Positions 15,583 to 25,520 of a DNA stretch of 64,000 nucleotides are shown piece after piece. The stretch's first letter is position 1, and each line of letters begins with the position of its first letter. A model generated the notes under the pieces. The model made no database searches. It was not told the origin of the DNA and worked only from the letters and a program-made list of their open reading frames with translations. Both the position numbers and the translations under genes were made by a program. Location: the NCBI RefSeq assembly GCF_019334725.1, contig NZ_CP079818.1:372001-436000 (forward strand). The letters run 5' to 3'. The stretch is from Neisseria perflava (GTDB lineage Bacteria > Pseudomonadota > Gammaproteobacteria > Burkholderiales > Neisseriaceae).

Positions 15583-18500
15583 TTAGTGTTGTTCTTCCGG
15601 CTCGGGTTCGTCTTTGCCGAACCAGTTGTCAAAGCGGATGGTGTATTTCAATTCGCCGCCGGAGGAGCGCGTGCCGATGCGGGCAACGGCTTGGATAGCG
15701 CGGGTCAGTTGGTACACGAGTTTGACGGATTGTTCGGCGCTGGAGATGCCGTATTCGTAACCTGCGTAGAGGTTGTTGGTGAGCTGTTTGCCGACGGTCA
15801 GGACTTGTTCGGCAGGGTTGAGCTCGCCGGTTTGGGCGTTGCGGCTGCGTTTGCTGGTAAAGCCCAAATCATCGACAAGGCCGATGCGGTCGTTGACTTG
15901 ACCGGCAAGCAGCGCGCTGGCGGCAGCGGAGAGTGTGGCGTTGTCGCCGTCGCTGCCGCTGCTGGCACGGTTGAGGATGAGCCAGGAGAGTTTGTCTTTT
16001 TCACTCATGGCTTCTTTGGCAACCAAGGTCACGCGCGGATTGCTGAGGCTGCCGAGGACTTCGACACCTGCGCCGACCGGGGAGAGACGACGTTCGGCAC
16101 GGATGTTGAGGTTCGGATCGGTCAGCGGGCCGACAAAGGAAACCGAGCCTTTGGTGATGTCGAGGTCTTGGCCGTAGGCTTTGTAGCGGCCTTTGACAAC
16201 GCGCACGGTACCGACGCCTTGGACGGCTTCGCCCGGATGTGATGTGATGGCCAGTTTGCCGCCGATGGTAACGTCTGCGCCGTAGCCGACAAAACGGACA
16301 TTGTCGTTGATGTTCAAGACAAGGTTCATATTAATCGGCGTGGTGGCCGTTGCTTCTTTTTTGGTTTCGCCCAGTACAACCACATCATCGTCGAGGGTCG
16401 GCATGGAGGATTTTTGCGAACCAAATCTGCCGTAGTCGGTGTTGAGCGTGCCGTTGAGCGATACGCCTTTTTCCGGATTGTAGAGGACTTTGGCCGCGCC
16501 GGAGAGCTGCAGTTGGCGGTTTGGACGCGAGAGGGTGCGGTATTTGTCGAAGACGATGTCCACGTCGACATCGGGGTTGGCGTTGGCAAGGTTGACCGCA
16601 CCTTTGAGCTCAATCGTGCCGCCACGGTGGAATTTGAGGCTGTCGATCACCCATTTTTGACCCTGCAGGCGCGAACGCAATACGCCGTTGTCGAGAATCA
16701 GGCCTTGGGTTTGATGGCGGTAGTAGAGGTTGTCGCCGTTAATCAGGCCGCTTAGTTGCGGATCGTTCAGACGGCCTGCCAAGTTGACGGCGGCGTTCAG
16801 ACGGCCTTTGAGGGTTTGGCCGACGGGCAGGAAGTTGCGGAAGACTTCGAGGTTGGCGACGTTCAGGTTGAGTTTGCCGCTCAGAGGGGCAGTGTCGAAG
16901 CTGGTGCCTTGGCCGATGTTGACGGTACCGTCGGCACGGCCGTAATTGGTTTGGAGGTCGAGGTTGCTGTTGACGGTGGGCGAACCGAGTCGGCCGCCGA
17001 TGGTGGCGGTCGCGTTCAGACGGCCTGCAATGCCTTGGGCTGTCGCCGGCATAAAGGATTTGAGCGAGCCTAAATCGGGAACGCTGATATTGACTTTGCC
17101 GCTGACGGGGGCGTTGTTGATGTTGTTGCCGAACTGTTGGGCGATGCCGAGCGTGCCGTCAACTTTGCCGAAGCGGGTGTTGCCTTCCAGCGTGCTGTCG
17201 ATGCGGCCGTTTTGGAAACGGGTGCGCAGGGCGAGCGCGGAAAGTCCCAAAGGCTGTTTGTTTTTCGGGTCTTTGCCCGGCAGGATGATGTCGCCGCTTT
17301 GACGGTTGATGTTGAGGAAGCCACGCGCGTTTTGACTGTACGCCAAATCCCAGTCGCCGCCCAAAACGAGGTTGTGTTCGATAGGCGGGGTGTAGAAGTT
17401 GTGCAATTCGGTAATGTGCAGATTTTGTGCACTGCCTTTACTGGTAATGCCGGCTTTCTTGTCCCAAACGAAATTTTGCAGGTTGAGGCTGCCGCCCATA
17501 GCCGCCCAGCGTGCGCTGCTGAGGGAAACGCGTTCGCTGCCGGCTTCGAGGTTGAGGCGGTTTTGCAGTTTGAGGTTGAACGCGCCGTTGATATCGAGCG
17601 TGTCAACCGTGCCTTTCCATTGGGTTTGGTCTTTGTTGAGGCCGCCGGTGGCGTCGAGGTCGAGCTTGTAGCGTTTGTTGTCCACCGCCATGCTGCTGTT
17701 GCCGCGGATGTGGTGGTGCGAGCCTGTGCCACTGATGAGCAGGTTGACGTTGTCAATCATGGCCGCGCCGCCGGAGACGGCGATGTGTTCGCCTTTAATA
17801 TCGGCACTCAACGGACGGTTGGTATCTGGCGAACCTTTAAGTTTGAAGTCGAGGGTGCGGATGTTGACGGTATCGGCGACTTTGAAGTTGCGCGCTTCGC
17901 CGTTCAAATCGGCTTCAAGGGTTTTGAGACCGTCTGAAAAACTGCCGGAGATGTAGCCGCGCGCGTTGAGCAGGCCGCCCAAGCCGAAGCCGAAACGCGA
18001 CAAATCGGGGGCGGTAATGTTGAGGTTGAGGCGGTCGCCTTTTTTGCCAAAGCTGCCGTTAGTTTTGACGATGTTGCTGCCGAGGGTCAGGTCGGTCAGG
18101 GCGCGCGAGAGGTGTTTGTTTTCATAGGCGACGTCGGCTTTGCCGCTGAGCGGAACGCCGTTGAGCGTACTCGGTGCGAACTGCATTTTACCGGCGAATT
18201 TCTCTTGCGCCAGTATGCCGGTCAAGTTGATGTTGCCGTTGACGCTGCCTTGCGGAAGCTGCGGATCGATGCGCGCAGGGTTGAAGGCTTTGCTGACGAT
18301 GTCCAGCTGCAGTTTGCGGTCTTTGAAGAGTTCGAGCGAGCCTTTGGCGTTGAGTTCGCCGCCGTTTTGCGGAACCAGGCGGACTTTGTCGAGCTTGAGT
18401 GTGCGCTGGCCGAGCTGTTTGTCGGTTTGGAAAAACAGCATGCCGTCTGTACGCGCGAATCCGCTGTCGAGATTCCAGTTGACGACGGGGGAGGAGGTTT

Positions 18501-19731
18501 CGCCTTTGACGTCGATACTGCCGTTCAGACGGCCTGCGATGTTTTGACGGACAAAGTCGTCTGCGCCGGTATTGTTGATGCCCAGTGCGAGTTTGAGTTG
18601 GTCTTGGGCGGTATCGATAGAGCCGGATACATCGATGCTGCCGTCTTTGAGCAGGCCGACGCCGATGTCTTCGATTTTGACCGTGCCTTTATCGTCGACG
18701 ATGAATTCGCCGAGGATGCGTTTGACGGGGATATGGTTTTCATCGGCAAAACCGGCTTGGTCGTTTTCCAAGTCAATCGAGCCTTCCAACGCAACGCCGT
18801 CGGTAAAGGACGGAATGGTGGTGGCGTCGAAATTCAGGCGCGCTTTGGGCAGGGTGGGCAGGAAGGCCTGCGGATTGATGTTGGAACCTTTAACCAGGAT
18901 TTCGCCGACGGTTTCGTTGAGGCTGTCGGCGAATGGGTGGATGGTGGATTTGGCAGACAAATGAACATTGTCGCCGTCGAGCAGTAGGTCGGTGTACACG
19001 TCTTGCAGGCTGCCCCACAGGCGCACCGTGCCGTGTATGGTTTCGCCCTCAAGCTGGCCTTTGGTGTAGATGGCGGTATTGAGGACGTAGGGTTTGTTCA
19101 AACCGAGCACCACCGCGCCTGTCGAGCTGCTCCAGGGCGTGTCGGCGGTTTTGATGTGGAGGCGGTGTTCTTTTTTGTCGTAATGATAGGCTGCGTGCAG
19201 ATGGTCGAGATAGACGCTCTGCTTGTCAAAACGCTTGCCTACGCTGATTTTGCCGGTTTCCAAACGGTCGAGATAGGCGGTAACGGGCAGGTCTATGCTG
19301 TCAGGCAGGCCTTTTGAAGGCTCTTCTTCTTTGGGCGGCGTGCGCTTGGTCACAATGGCGATGTCGCCGGCCACGACTTCGGTAATGTGCAAAGACGGAC
19401 GGAACAGCTCGGACGGTTTCCAATCAAAGCGGAAGCTGCTGATTTTGACATCCGCACCTTCTGTTTCAATCAACCATTTGTCGCCTTCAAAACCTTCAAT
19501 CAGCGTGCCTTTCAGTGTGTCCGAAGAGATTTTGACGCCGAACCATGACGGGATCTTGTACAAACCGAAACGCAAACCCGATTCCGTACCGACCAGCCAG
19601 CCGATTGCGCCGGCAGAAACGGTCAATACGCTCAAGGCGGACAGGACAAAGCCGCGCAACAGGCGTTTTTTGCGTTTTGGCGGGGCAGGCTGTTGTTCAG
19701 ACGGCGTGGAAGTGTTTGCAGTATCGGTCAT
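15583..19731 (-). CDS. tamB: TamB, inner-membrane-anchored lipid transport/assembly protein
   Basis: TamB spans the periplasm as a long hydrophobic beta-taco groove; with TamA it forms the translocation and assembly module, and AsmA-like proteins of this kind move phospholipid to the outer membrane. The 1382-residue product has a basic N-terminus, one signal-anchor helix at about 25-48, a long repetitive beta-rich middle with many variants of L-x-G-x-L/V-x-V, and the conserved C-terminal DUF490 domain ending WFGKDEPEPEEQH. Four exact AG-dialect DUS lie within the gene, each read as Gly-Arg-Leu-Asn in the repeats. It follows tamA after 80 bases that contain a DUS hairpin. Confidence 0.95.
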   Translation of the reverse strand: MTDTANTSTPSEQQPAPPKRKKRLLRGFVLSALSVLTVSAGAIGWLVGTESGLRFGLYKIPSWFGVKISSDTLKGTLIEGFEGDKWLIETEGADVKISSFRFDWKPSELFRPSLHITEVVAGDIAIVTKRTPPKEEEPSKGLPDSIDLPVTAYLDRLETGKISVGKRFDKQSVYLDHLHAAYHYDKKEHRLHIKTADTPWSSSTGAVVLGLNKPYVLNTAIYTKGQLEGETIHGTVRLWGSLQDVYTDLLLDGDNVHLSAKSTIHPFADSLNETVGEILVKGSNINPQAFLPTLPKARLNFDATTIPSFTDGVALEGSIDLENDQAGFADENHIPVKRILGEFIVDDKGTVKIEDIGVGLLKDGSIDVSGSIDTAQDQLKLALGINNTGADDFVRQNIAGRLNGSIDVKGETSSPVVNWNLDSGFARTDGMLFFQTDKQLGQRTLKLDKVRLVPQNGGELNAKGSLELFKDRKLQLDIVSKAFNPARIDPQLPQGSVNGNINLTGILAQEKFAGKMQFAPSTLNGVPLSGKADVAYENKHLSRALTDLTLGSNIVKTNGSFGKKGDRLNLNITAPDLSRFGFGLGGLLNARGYISGSFSDGLKTLEADLNGEARNFKVADTVNIRTLDFKLKGSPDTNRPLSADIKGEHIAVSGGAAMIDNVNLLISGTGSHHHIRGNSSMAVDNKRYKLDLDATGGLNKDQTQWKGTVDTLDINGAFNLKLQNRLNLEAGSERVSLSSARWAAMGGSLNLQNFVWDKKAGITSKGSAQNLHITELHNFYTPPIEHNLVLGGDWDLAYSQNARGFLNINRQSGDIILPGKDPKNKQPLGLSALALRTRFQNGRIDSTLEGNTRFGKVDGTLGIAQQFGNNINNAPVSGKVNISVPDLGSLKSFMPATAQGIAGRLNATATIGGRLGSPTVNSNLDLQTNYGRADGTVNIGQGTSFDTAPLSGKLNLNVANLEVFRNFLPVGQTLKGRLNAAVNLAGRLNDPQLSGLINGDNLYYRHQTQGLILDNGVLRSRLQGQKWVIDSLKFHRGGTIELKGAVNLANANPDVDVDIVFDKYRTLSRPNRQLQLSGAAKVLYNPEKGVSLNGTLNTDYGRFGSQKSSMPTLDDDVVVLGETKKEATATTPINMNLVLNINDNVRFVGYGADVTIGGKLAITSHPGEAVQGVGTVRVVKGRYKAYGQDLDITKGSVSFVGPLTDPNLNIRAERRLSPVGAGVEVLGSLSNPRVTLVAKEAMSEKDKLSWLILNRASSGSDGDNATLSAAASALLAGQVNDRIGLVDDLGFTSKRSRNAQTGELNPAEQVLTVGKQLTNNLYAGYEYGISSAEQSVKLVYQLTRAIQAVARIGTRSSGGELKYTIRFDNWFGKDEPEPEEQH

Positions 19732-19754
19732 GATATTTTTCTGTTTGTCTGTTG

Positions 19755-19788
19755 TTCAGACGGCCTGAAATGGCTGAGGCCGTCTGAA
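19755..19788. repeat. DUS inverted pair in the tamA-tamB spacer
   Basis: TTCAGACGGCCT and AGGCCGTCTGAA face each other across 10 bases between two genes of one operon. It could attenuate tamB expression or serve only in uptake. Confidence 0.6.
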
Positions 19789-19811
19789 AGAATGGATGGT
19801 GAGTATGTTTG

Positions 19812-21653
19812 TTAAAACCTTGTGCCCAAGCTGATGTGCCAACGGATTTTTTTGTCGTGGTGGCCGTAGGCAATGTCGAAGGAGAACGGCGCAACCGGGC
19901 TGAACCAGCGCACACCCAAGCCGGTACCGTGTTTTAAGGTCATGTGTTTGAAGTTGCTTGCCGTATCGCCGACATCGTGGAAGATGGCGCCGGAGAAGCT
20001 TTTGGTGACCGGGAATTGATATTCGAGGCTGCCGACCACCAAGGCGCGTTGCGGCAGGACGGAGCCGTTGGGGCCGGCCAAGCCGATGCTGTCGAGTTCG
20101 TAACCGCGTACGGAAGTTGCGCCGCCGGTGCGGAACATCAGGCTGGACGGCACTTCTTCGCCCTCGCGGGCATAAACGTAGCCTGCCTGTCCGCGTACGA
20201 TGAATGTACCGATTTTTTTGTTTTCAGGCGTGAAGAAATAGCCTGTGCGTGCTATGGCGCGTGCCATTTGGGTGGAGGAGAGGAATTTGCCCAAGGTCGT
20301 GCCGATTTTGCCGTCGAGGTAGTAGCCGTTTTGTGGGTGCAGCTCGGTTTCGATGCTTTGCCGTTTCCATGAGGCGGTCAGCATGGTGGCATGGCTTCGG
20401 CCCAAATCGTAGCTGGTGTAGGGGACTTTGCGGTCTTCGGTAATGAATTCGAGGCCGAAACGGGCATCGATATTGTTGCGGTCGCGGACATACCAAATAC
20501 CGCTGGTCAGGGCGCGTTTTTCAAGGTTTTGCGTGGTCGAGCGGTTGTAGGAAACGTTGCTGGTCCAGTAGTTACCGCGGTTGTTGCGCGGTTGGCTGAT
20601 ACCGGCGGCCAGCGTGGTTTCGTATTTGTCCATGTCCCAAACGATGGAACCGATATAACCTTTGTTAAAGAGGTTGTAATAGTCGTAGGCGATGCGGCCG
20701 CCGATTCCGTATTCGGAGTCGTAGCGGATACCGGTTTCCAGTTTGTGGCGCTTGACTTCGGTCACGTTGATTTTGACGGGAACGCGGTCGCCTTGCAGTT
20801 GGTCGAAGTCGGCTTGTACGGACGCGCCGGAATAGTGGCCGTTTTGCTCGAGCGCCTGTTGCAGGTCGAGGATTTTGTCTAAGTCGTAAGGCGAACCGGG
20901 TTGGAAACGCGCCATGCCGGAAACCACGCTCTCAGGGTAGCGGCGTGTGCCGGTGATTTGGAAATCGCCGAAGTAAATGGGGCGGTTGCTCTCCACGATG
21001 ACGTTCAAGTCGGCTTTTTGGGTATTGGGATTGATGGTGGCTTGGGTGGTGGTGAGTTTCGCCAAAGGATATTTTTTGCGTGTTACCGCGCTGAGTACGG
21101 AGGTTTTACTCGCACTCCAGCCGTCTTGGTCGAAGTTTTCGCCAACGGGCTGTTGCCAGTTTTCCATTGCATTTTGGTAGTATTCGGCCAAGTTGTCGTC
21201 ATTCAATACGTCGCCGAGGATGGCCACGCTGACGTTGTCGACTTTGGTGCGCGGGCCGGGGGTGACGTTGACGGTATAGCTCTCGCCATGGTCTTGAATA
21301 TTGACGTTGCTGTTGAAGTAGCCTTTGGTCCGGAGCATGGTTTTGACGTTGTCGGGCGCTTCTTCGGCGAGAAAGCCGACCTGCTCTTTGTCCAGTTCTT
21401 CGTCCTGCTGCTGGGTAATCAGCGGCAGGTATTCTTCAAGCATTTCTTTGATTTCGCTGTCTTGGGTGTCGATTTTGACGGGGAATTTGGGCTTGAGTTT
21501 GCCTGTTTGGTCGTCTTTGGGCTGCTTGGGCATTTCGGATTCGGGAACAGCCTCGTAGTCTTCCGCTTTGGGAACGGAAGTATCTACTGCCAACGCGTGT
21601 CCGTAGGCGAGCGCCAATGATGCAAATAAAACAGGGTAGGTCAGTTTGGTCAT
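19812..21653 (-). CDS. tamA: TamA, outer-membrane Omp85-family assembly protein
   Basis: TamA is an Omp85-family outer-membrane barrel that works with TamB in outer-membrane protein and lipid biogenesis. The 613-residue product has a signal peptide at about 1-22 (GHALA-V), an unusually long acidic linker, POTRA-type domains to about residue 300 (including VNVTPGPRTKVDNVSV and GDFQITGTRRYPESVV), and a C-terminal 16-strand barrel with FRTGGATSVRGYELDSIG, the VRGY motif of loop 6 that is the Omp85 hallmark. It ends in a terminal phenylalanine (LGTRF), the outer-membrane sorting signal. Confidence 0.94.
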   Translation of the reverse strand: MTKLTYPVLFASLALAYGHALAVDTSVPKAEDYEAVPESEMPKQPKDDQTGKLKPKFPVKIDTQDSEIKEMLEEYLPLITQQQDEELDKEQVGFLAEEAPDNVKTMLRTKGYFNSNVNIQDHGESYTVNVTPGPRTKVDNVSVAILGDVLNDDNLAEYYQNAMENWQQPVGENFDQDGWSASKTSVLSAVTRKKYPLAKLTTTQATINPNTQKADLNVIVESNRPIYFGDFQITGTRRYPESVVSGMARFQPGSPYDLDKILDLQQALEQNGHYSGASVQADFDQLQGDRVPVKINVTEVKRHKLETGIRYDSEYGIGGRIAYDYYNLFNKGYIGSIVWDMDKYETTLAAGISQPRNNRGNYWTSNVSYNRSTTQNLEKRALTSGIWYVRDRNNIDARFGLEFITEDRKVPYTSYDLGRSHATMLTASWKRQSIETELHPQNGYYLDGKIGTTLGKFLSSTQMARAIARTGYFFTPENKKIGTFIVRGQAGYVYAREGEEVPSSLMFRTGGATSVRGYELDSIGLAGPNGSVLPQRALVVGSLEYQFPVTKSFSGAIFHDVGDTASNFKHMTLKHGTGLGVRWFSPVAPFSFDIAYGHHDKKIRWHISLGTRF

Positions 21654-22102
21654 GATGTGTGTTCGACAGCGACAATTCTTCAGTTTGGGGATTTTAACAT
21701 TATTTCTGCAAGGTTTCAGGCTATGGTTATAAACGGAAATTTAGCGCGATAATGTTGCAAAATGTGACGTAAGGGCGGATTTTGGTTTGTTTCTATCTGA
21801 TTGTAATATTTATGTTTTTGTGTTTTAACTGATGAGGCTGCCTTTGTATTCGGCCTTATGGCGCAGATTTCAGGCCGTCTGAAAGCAAGATATAGAGAAG
21901 TAAAGCAACGGTATGGGCATACTTTAAAGTAGGGTTTGAGCAGTTTTGACCGTATTTTTGGCATAAAGTGCCAACCGTGTCATAAATGTTAAATTTTAAT
22001 GCTGTTTTTGTGAGGTGTGCATGAAAACCTCGCCGACAAATGATTTTTTATTTTAGAATGTAAGACTTTTTTAACATATCTTTAAATTGTGAAGGAACGG
22101 AT
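21654..22102. other. 449-base divergent promoter region
   Basis: An AT-rich gap between divergent tamA and sstT. It contains one single AG-dialect DUS near 21869-21881 and a perfect interrupted palindrome TTGGCA-N5-TGCCAA at 21958-21974. No open frame in it looks like a gene. Promoters for both neighbours must lie here, but none stands out clearly. Confidence 0.55.
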
Positions 22103-23326
22103 ATGGCAAGTGGCAATCCGATTTTGAACGCGCTTAATCGCGTCAGCCTGGTGGCGCAAATCGCCATCGGCTTGGTTTTAGGTATTCTTGTGGGTGCAGT
22201 TTCGCCGCAAGTCGGTATCAGCGCAGGACTGCTGGGCAGCCTGTTTGTCGGTGCGCTTAAGGCTATCGCGCCGATTTTGGTATTTGTTTTGGTGACTGCC
22301 GCCATTGCGCAACACCAAAAAGGCAATCAGGCCCACATCAAACCGATTTTGATTTTGTATATTTTCGGTACGTTTGCTGCGGCTGTGGTGGCAGTCATTG
22401 CCAGTATGGCATTCCCGACCACGCTGATTCTGCGTACGGCCGGCGATGTATCCGTTGCGCCGCCTTCCGGCATTGTCGAAGTGCTGAAAACGCTGCTGAT
22501 GAATTTGGTGGCCAACCCGATTAACGCGTTGGCCAATGCCAACTATATCGGCATTCTGGCTTGGGCTTTGGTATTGGGCGCGGCTTTGCGCCATCACGGT
22601 TCGGATACGACCCGTCAAGTGGCGGCCGACTTGGCCGATACCGTTTCGACCGTCGTGAAATGGATTATCCGTTTTGCGCCGCTGGGTATTTTCGGCTTGG
22701 TGTCTTCTACTATTGCGGAAACCGGTTTTGAAGCGCTTGCCGGCTATATGCAGCTGTTGGCCGTATTGCTCGGCTGTATGCTGTTTATCGCGTTGGTGGT
22801 CAACCCGATTATTGTGTGGACGCAAATCCGCAGCAATCCTTTCCCGCTGGTGTTTACCTGCCTGCGCGAAAGCGGCGTGTATGCCTTCTTCACCCGCTCT
22901 TCCGCCGCCAACATCCCTGTGAACATGGCATTGGCGAAAAAACTGGGTCTGCACGAAGACACTTACTCTATCTCCATTCCATTGGGTGCAACCATCAATA
23001 TGGCTGGTGCGGCAATCACCATTACCGTTTTGGCGATGGCTGCGGCGCACACGCAAGGCATTACGGTTGACTTCGCCACTGCCCTGCTGCTGAGTCTGGT
23101 GGCTACCGTCAGCGCGTGCGGTGCATCCGGTGTGGCCGGTGGCTCATTGTTGCTGATTCCGTTGGCGTGCAGCCTGTTCGGTATCGATAATGATGTGGCC
23201 ATGCAGGTGGTTGCCGTCGGCTTCATTATCGGCGTGATTCAAGACTCTGCAGAAACTGCATTGAACTCTTCTACCGACGTTTTGTTTACTGCCGCTGCCG
23301 ATTTGGGTCGTCAACGTAAAGAGTGA
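22103..23326 (+). CDS. sstT: Serine/threonine:sodium symporter SstT
   Basis: SstT imports serine and threonine with sodium across the inner membrane (DAACS family). The 407-residue product has eight or more hydrophobic segments and the family's re-entrant loops. Seen: opening LNRVSLVAQIAIGLVLGILVG, the loop TRSSAANIPVNMALAKKLG (serine-rich HP1), SISIPLGATINMAGAAITI (the NMDGT-like segment), and SACGASGVAGGSLLLIPLA (HP2). GAAGGAA lies just before the ATG. It is monocistronic, ended by a DUS hairpin. Confidence 0.95.
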   Translation: MASGNPILNALNRVSLVAQIAIGLVLGILVGAVSPQVGISAGLLGSLFVGALKAIAPILVFVLVTAAIAQHQKGNQAHIKPILILYIFGTFAAAVVAVIASMAFPTTLILRTAGDVSVAPPSGIVEVLKTLLMNLVANPINALANANYIGILAWALVLGAALRHHGSDTTRQVAADLADTVSTVVKWIIRFAPLGIFGLVSSTIAETGFEALAGYMQLLAVLLGCMLFIALVVNPIIVWTQIRSNPFPLVFTCLRESGVYAFFTRSSAANIPVNMALAKKLGLHEDTYSISIPLGATINMAGAAITITVLAMAAAHTQGITVDFATALLLSLVATVSACGASGVAGGSLLLIPLACSLFGIDNDVAMQVVAVGFIIGVIQDSAETALNSSTDVLFTAAADLGRQRKE

Positions 23327-23351
23327 TTTTTAAGGGCAACCTAAATCCAGC

Positions 23352-23383
23352 AAAGGCCGTCTGAAAAGTTTCAGATGGCCTTT
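23352..23383 (+). terminator. DUS-like terminator after sstT
   Basis: AAAGGCCGTCTGAAA faces TTTCAGATGGCCTTT (one G-T mismatch), followed by GTTTT. Confidence 0.8.
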
Positions 23384-23553
23384 GTTTTATGCCAAGCAAA
23401 GGGATTTTTAGATGGTCAAGCCGATAGATTGGTTTGATCGGACTGACGGTATCCGCTGTCATCAGTTGGATTTTTCCCGTAAAATACAGTCTTGAATGTA
23501 TTTGAACACCTCTTTTCAGACGGCCTGACCGTCTTATCAAATTTGCAAAAACA

Positions 23554-25410
23554 ATGATTAAAAAAATATTCTCATGGTTCGAGTCCCGCATCGACCCTTA
23601 TCCAGAAGCTGCTCCGAAAACGCCAGAAAAAGGGTTGTGGCGGTTTATTTGGAGCAACATTGAAGGCGTGCGCAAATGGATTGCCGTGTTGGCCGTGTTT
23701 ACGGTCGGCGTCGGCATCATGGAAGCTTTGATGTTCCAATTTATGGGCAAGGTGGTCGACTGGCTCGGCACTTATACGCCGCAAACGCTGTTTGTTGAAA
23801 AAGGCCATGCATTAATCGGCATGATGGCCATGGTGGCATTTTTTGCCGTTTGGACCTTTTTTGCTTCCAATGTGCGCCTGCAAACCCTGCAAGGCGTGTT
23901 CCCCATGCGCCTGCGTTGGAATTTCCACCGCCTGATGCTGGGTCAAAGCCTGGGCTTTTATCAGGACGAATTTGCAGGACGCGTGTCCGCCAAAGTCATG
24001 CAGACCGCGCTGGCGCTGCGCGATGTCGTGATGACCGTTGCCGATATGGTTGTGTATGTGCTGGTGTACTTCATCACTTCCGGCGTGATTCTGTCCTCAT
24101 TCGATGTTTGGCTTATTTTGCCGTTTATCTGCTGGATGATTGGATTCGCCATGATTATGCGCTTCCTGATTCCCAAACTCGGCAAAACCGCCGCGCGTCA
24201 GGCCGATGCGCGCTCGTTGATGACCGGCCGCATTACCGACGCCTATTCCAATATCGCCACCGTCAAACTCTTCTCCCACGGTGCTCGCGAGGCCGCCTAT
24301 GCCAGGCAGTCGATGGAAGAGTTTATGGTGACCGTTCATGCCCAAATGCGGTTGGCTACGCTGCTGCACACCTGCAGCTTTATCGTCAACAGCTCGCTGA
24401 CCGTCGGTACGACCGCCTTGGGCATTTGGCTTTGGTATCACGGCCAAGTCGGCGTAGGTGCTGTAGCTACGGCCACGGCCATGGCATTGCGTGTGAACGG
24501 TTTGTCGCAATACATCATGTGGGAGTCTGCCCGACTGTTTGAAAACATCGGTACCGTCAACGACGGCATGGCGACCCTGTCCAAACCCCACACCATCCTC
24601 GACAAACCGCACGCCCTGCCGCTGAAAGTCACCCGAGGCGAAATCAAGTTTGATCACGTCGATTTTTCCTACGAAGCAGGCAAACCGCTCCTCAACGGCT
24701 TTAATCTGAACATCAAACCCGGCGAAAAAGTCGGCTTGATCGGCCGCAGCGGTGCAGGCAAATCCACCATCGTCAACCTGCTCCTGCGCTTTTACGAACC
24801 GCAAAGCGGCACGATTTCGATCGACGGCCAAACCGTGGACAGCGTTACCCAAGAAAGCCTGCGCGCCCAAATCGGTTTGGTAACGCAAGATACTTCCCTG
24901 CTGCACCGCTCCGTCCGCGACAATATTATTTACGGCCGTCCCGATGCAACCGAAGCCGAGATGATTTCCGCTGCGGAACGCGCCGAGGCCTCCGGTTTTA
25001 TTCCTAACTTAAGCGATGCCAAAGGCCGACGCGGCTATGATGCGCACGTTGGCGAACGCGGCGTGAAACTTTCCGGCGGCCAGCGCCAACGCATCGCCAT
25101 CGCCCGCGTTATGCTCAAAGACGCGCCGATTCTGTTGCTTGACGAAGCCACCAGCGCGCTCGACTCCGAAGTCGAAGCCGCCATCCAAGAAAGCCTCGAC
25201 AAAATGATGGAAGGCAAAACCGTGATTGCCATCGCCCACCGCCTCTCCACCATCGCCGCGATGGACCGCCTCATCGTCTTGGACAAAGGCCGCATCATCG
25301 AAGAAGGCAGCCACACCGAGTTGCTCGAGAAACAAGGCCTGTACGCCAAACTTTGGGCGCACCAAAGCGGCGGCTTCTTGAGTGAGCATGTCGAGTGGGA
25401 AAACAATTAA
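23554..25410 (+). CDS. ABC exporter half-transporter (membrane and ATPase domains fused)
   Basis: A 618-residue exporter of the MsbA/multidrug type, acting as a homodimer or heterodimer in the inner membrane. Seen: six membrane helices within about 45-330, then a C-terminal ATPase with Walker A GRSGAGKST at 397-405, Q-loop LVTQDTSLLH, signature LSGGQRQRIAIARV, Walker B ILLLDEATSALD and the switch histidine in IAHRLSTI. The amphipathic N-terminus (MIKKIFSWFESRIDPYPE) is shared by a group of uncharacterised proteobacterial exporters. The substrate cannot be told; it is not beside lipid A genes, so I do not call it msbA. It is monocistronic. Confidence 0.9.
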   Translation: MIKKIFSWFESRIDPYPEAAPKTPEKGLWRFIWSNIEGVRKWIAVLAVFTVGVGIMEALMFQFMGKVVDWLGTYTPQTLFVEKGHALIGMMAMVAFFAVWTFFASNVRLQTLQGVFPMRLRWNFHRLMLGQSLGFYQDEFAGRVSAKVMQTALALRDVVMTVADMVVYVLVYFITSGVILSSFDVWLILPFICWMIGFAMIMRFLIPKLGKTAARQADARSLMTGRITDAYSNIATVKLFSHGAREAAYARQSMEEFMVTVHAQMRLATLLHTCSFIVNSSLTVGTTALGIWLWYHGQVGVGAVATATAMALRVNGLSQYIMWESARLFENIGTVNDGMATLSKPHTILDKPHALPLKVTRGEIKFDHVDFSYEAGKPLLNGFNLNIKPGEKVGLIGRSGAGKSTIVNLLLRFYEPQSGTISIDGQTVDSVTQESLRAQIGLVTQDTSLLHRSVRDNIIYGRPDATEAEMISAAERAEASGFIPNLSDAKGRRGYDAHVGERGVKLSGGQRQRIAIARVMLKDAPILLLDEATSALDSEVEAAIQESLDKMMEGKTVIAIAHRLSTIAAMDRLIVLDKGRIIEEGSHTELLEKQGLYAKLWAHQSGGFLSEHVEWENN

Positions 25411-25426
25411 CGCTTTGAAAGAAGAT

Positions 25427-25461
25427 AAAAGGCCGTCTGAAAACATTTTCAGACGGCCTTT
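25427..25461. terminator. Bidirectional DUS terminator
   Basis: AAAAGGCCGTCTGAAAA and its complement between the converging exporter and LOG-family genes. Confidence 0.85.
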
Positions 25462-25520
25462 ATTAATGAAGCAAAGGGTAGGTGGGATAACCGCCCTTTG
25501 TCAGTTGAAACCTTAGTTTT

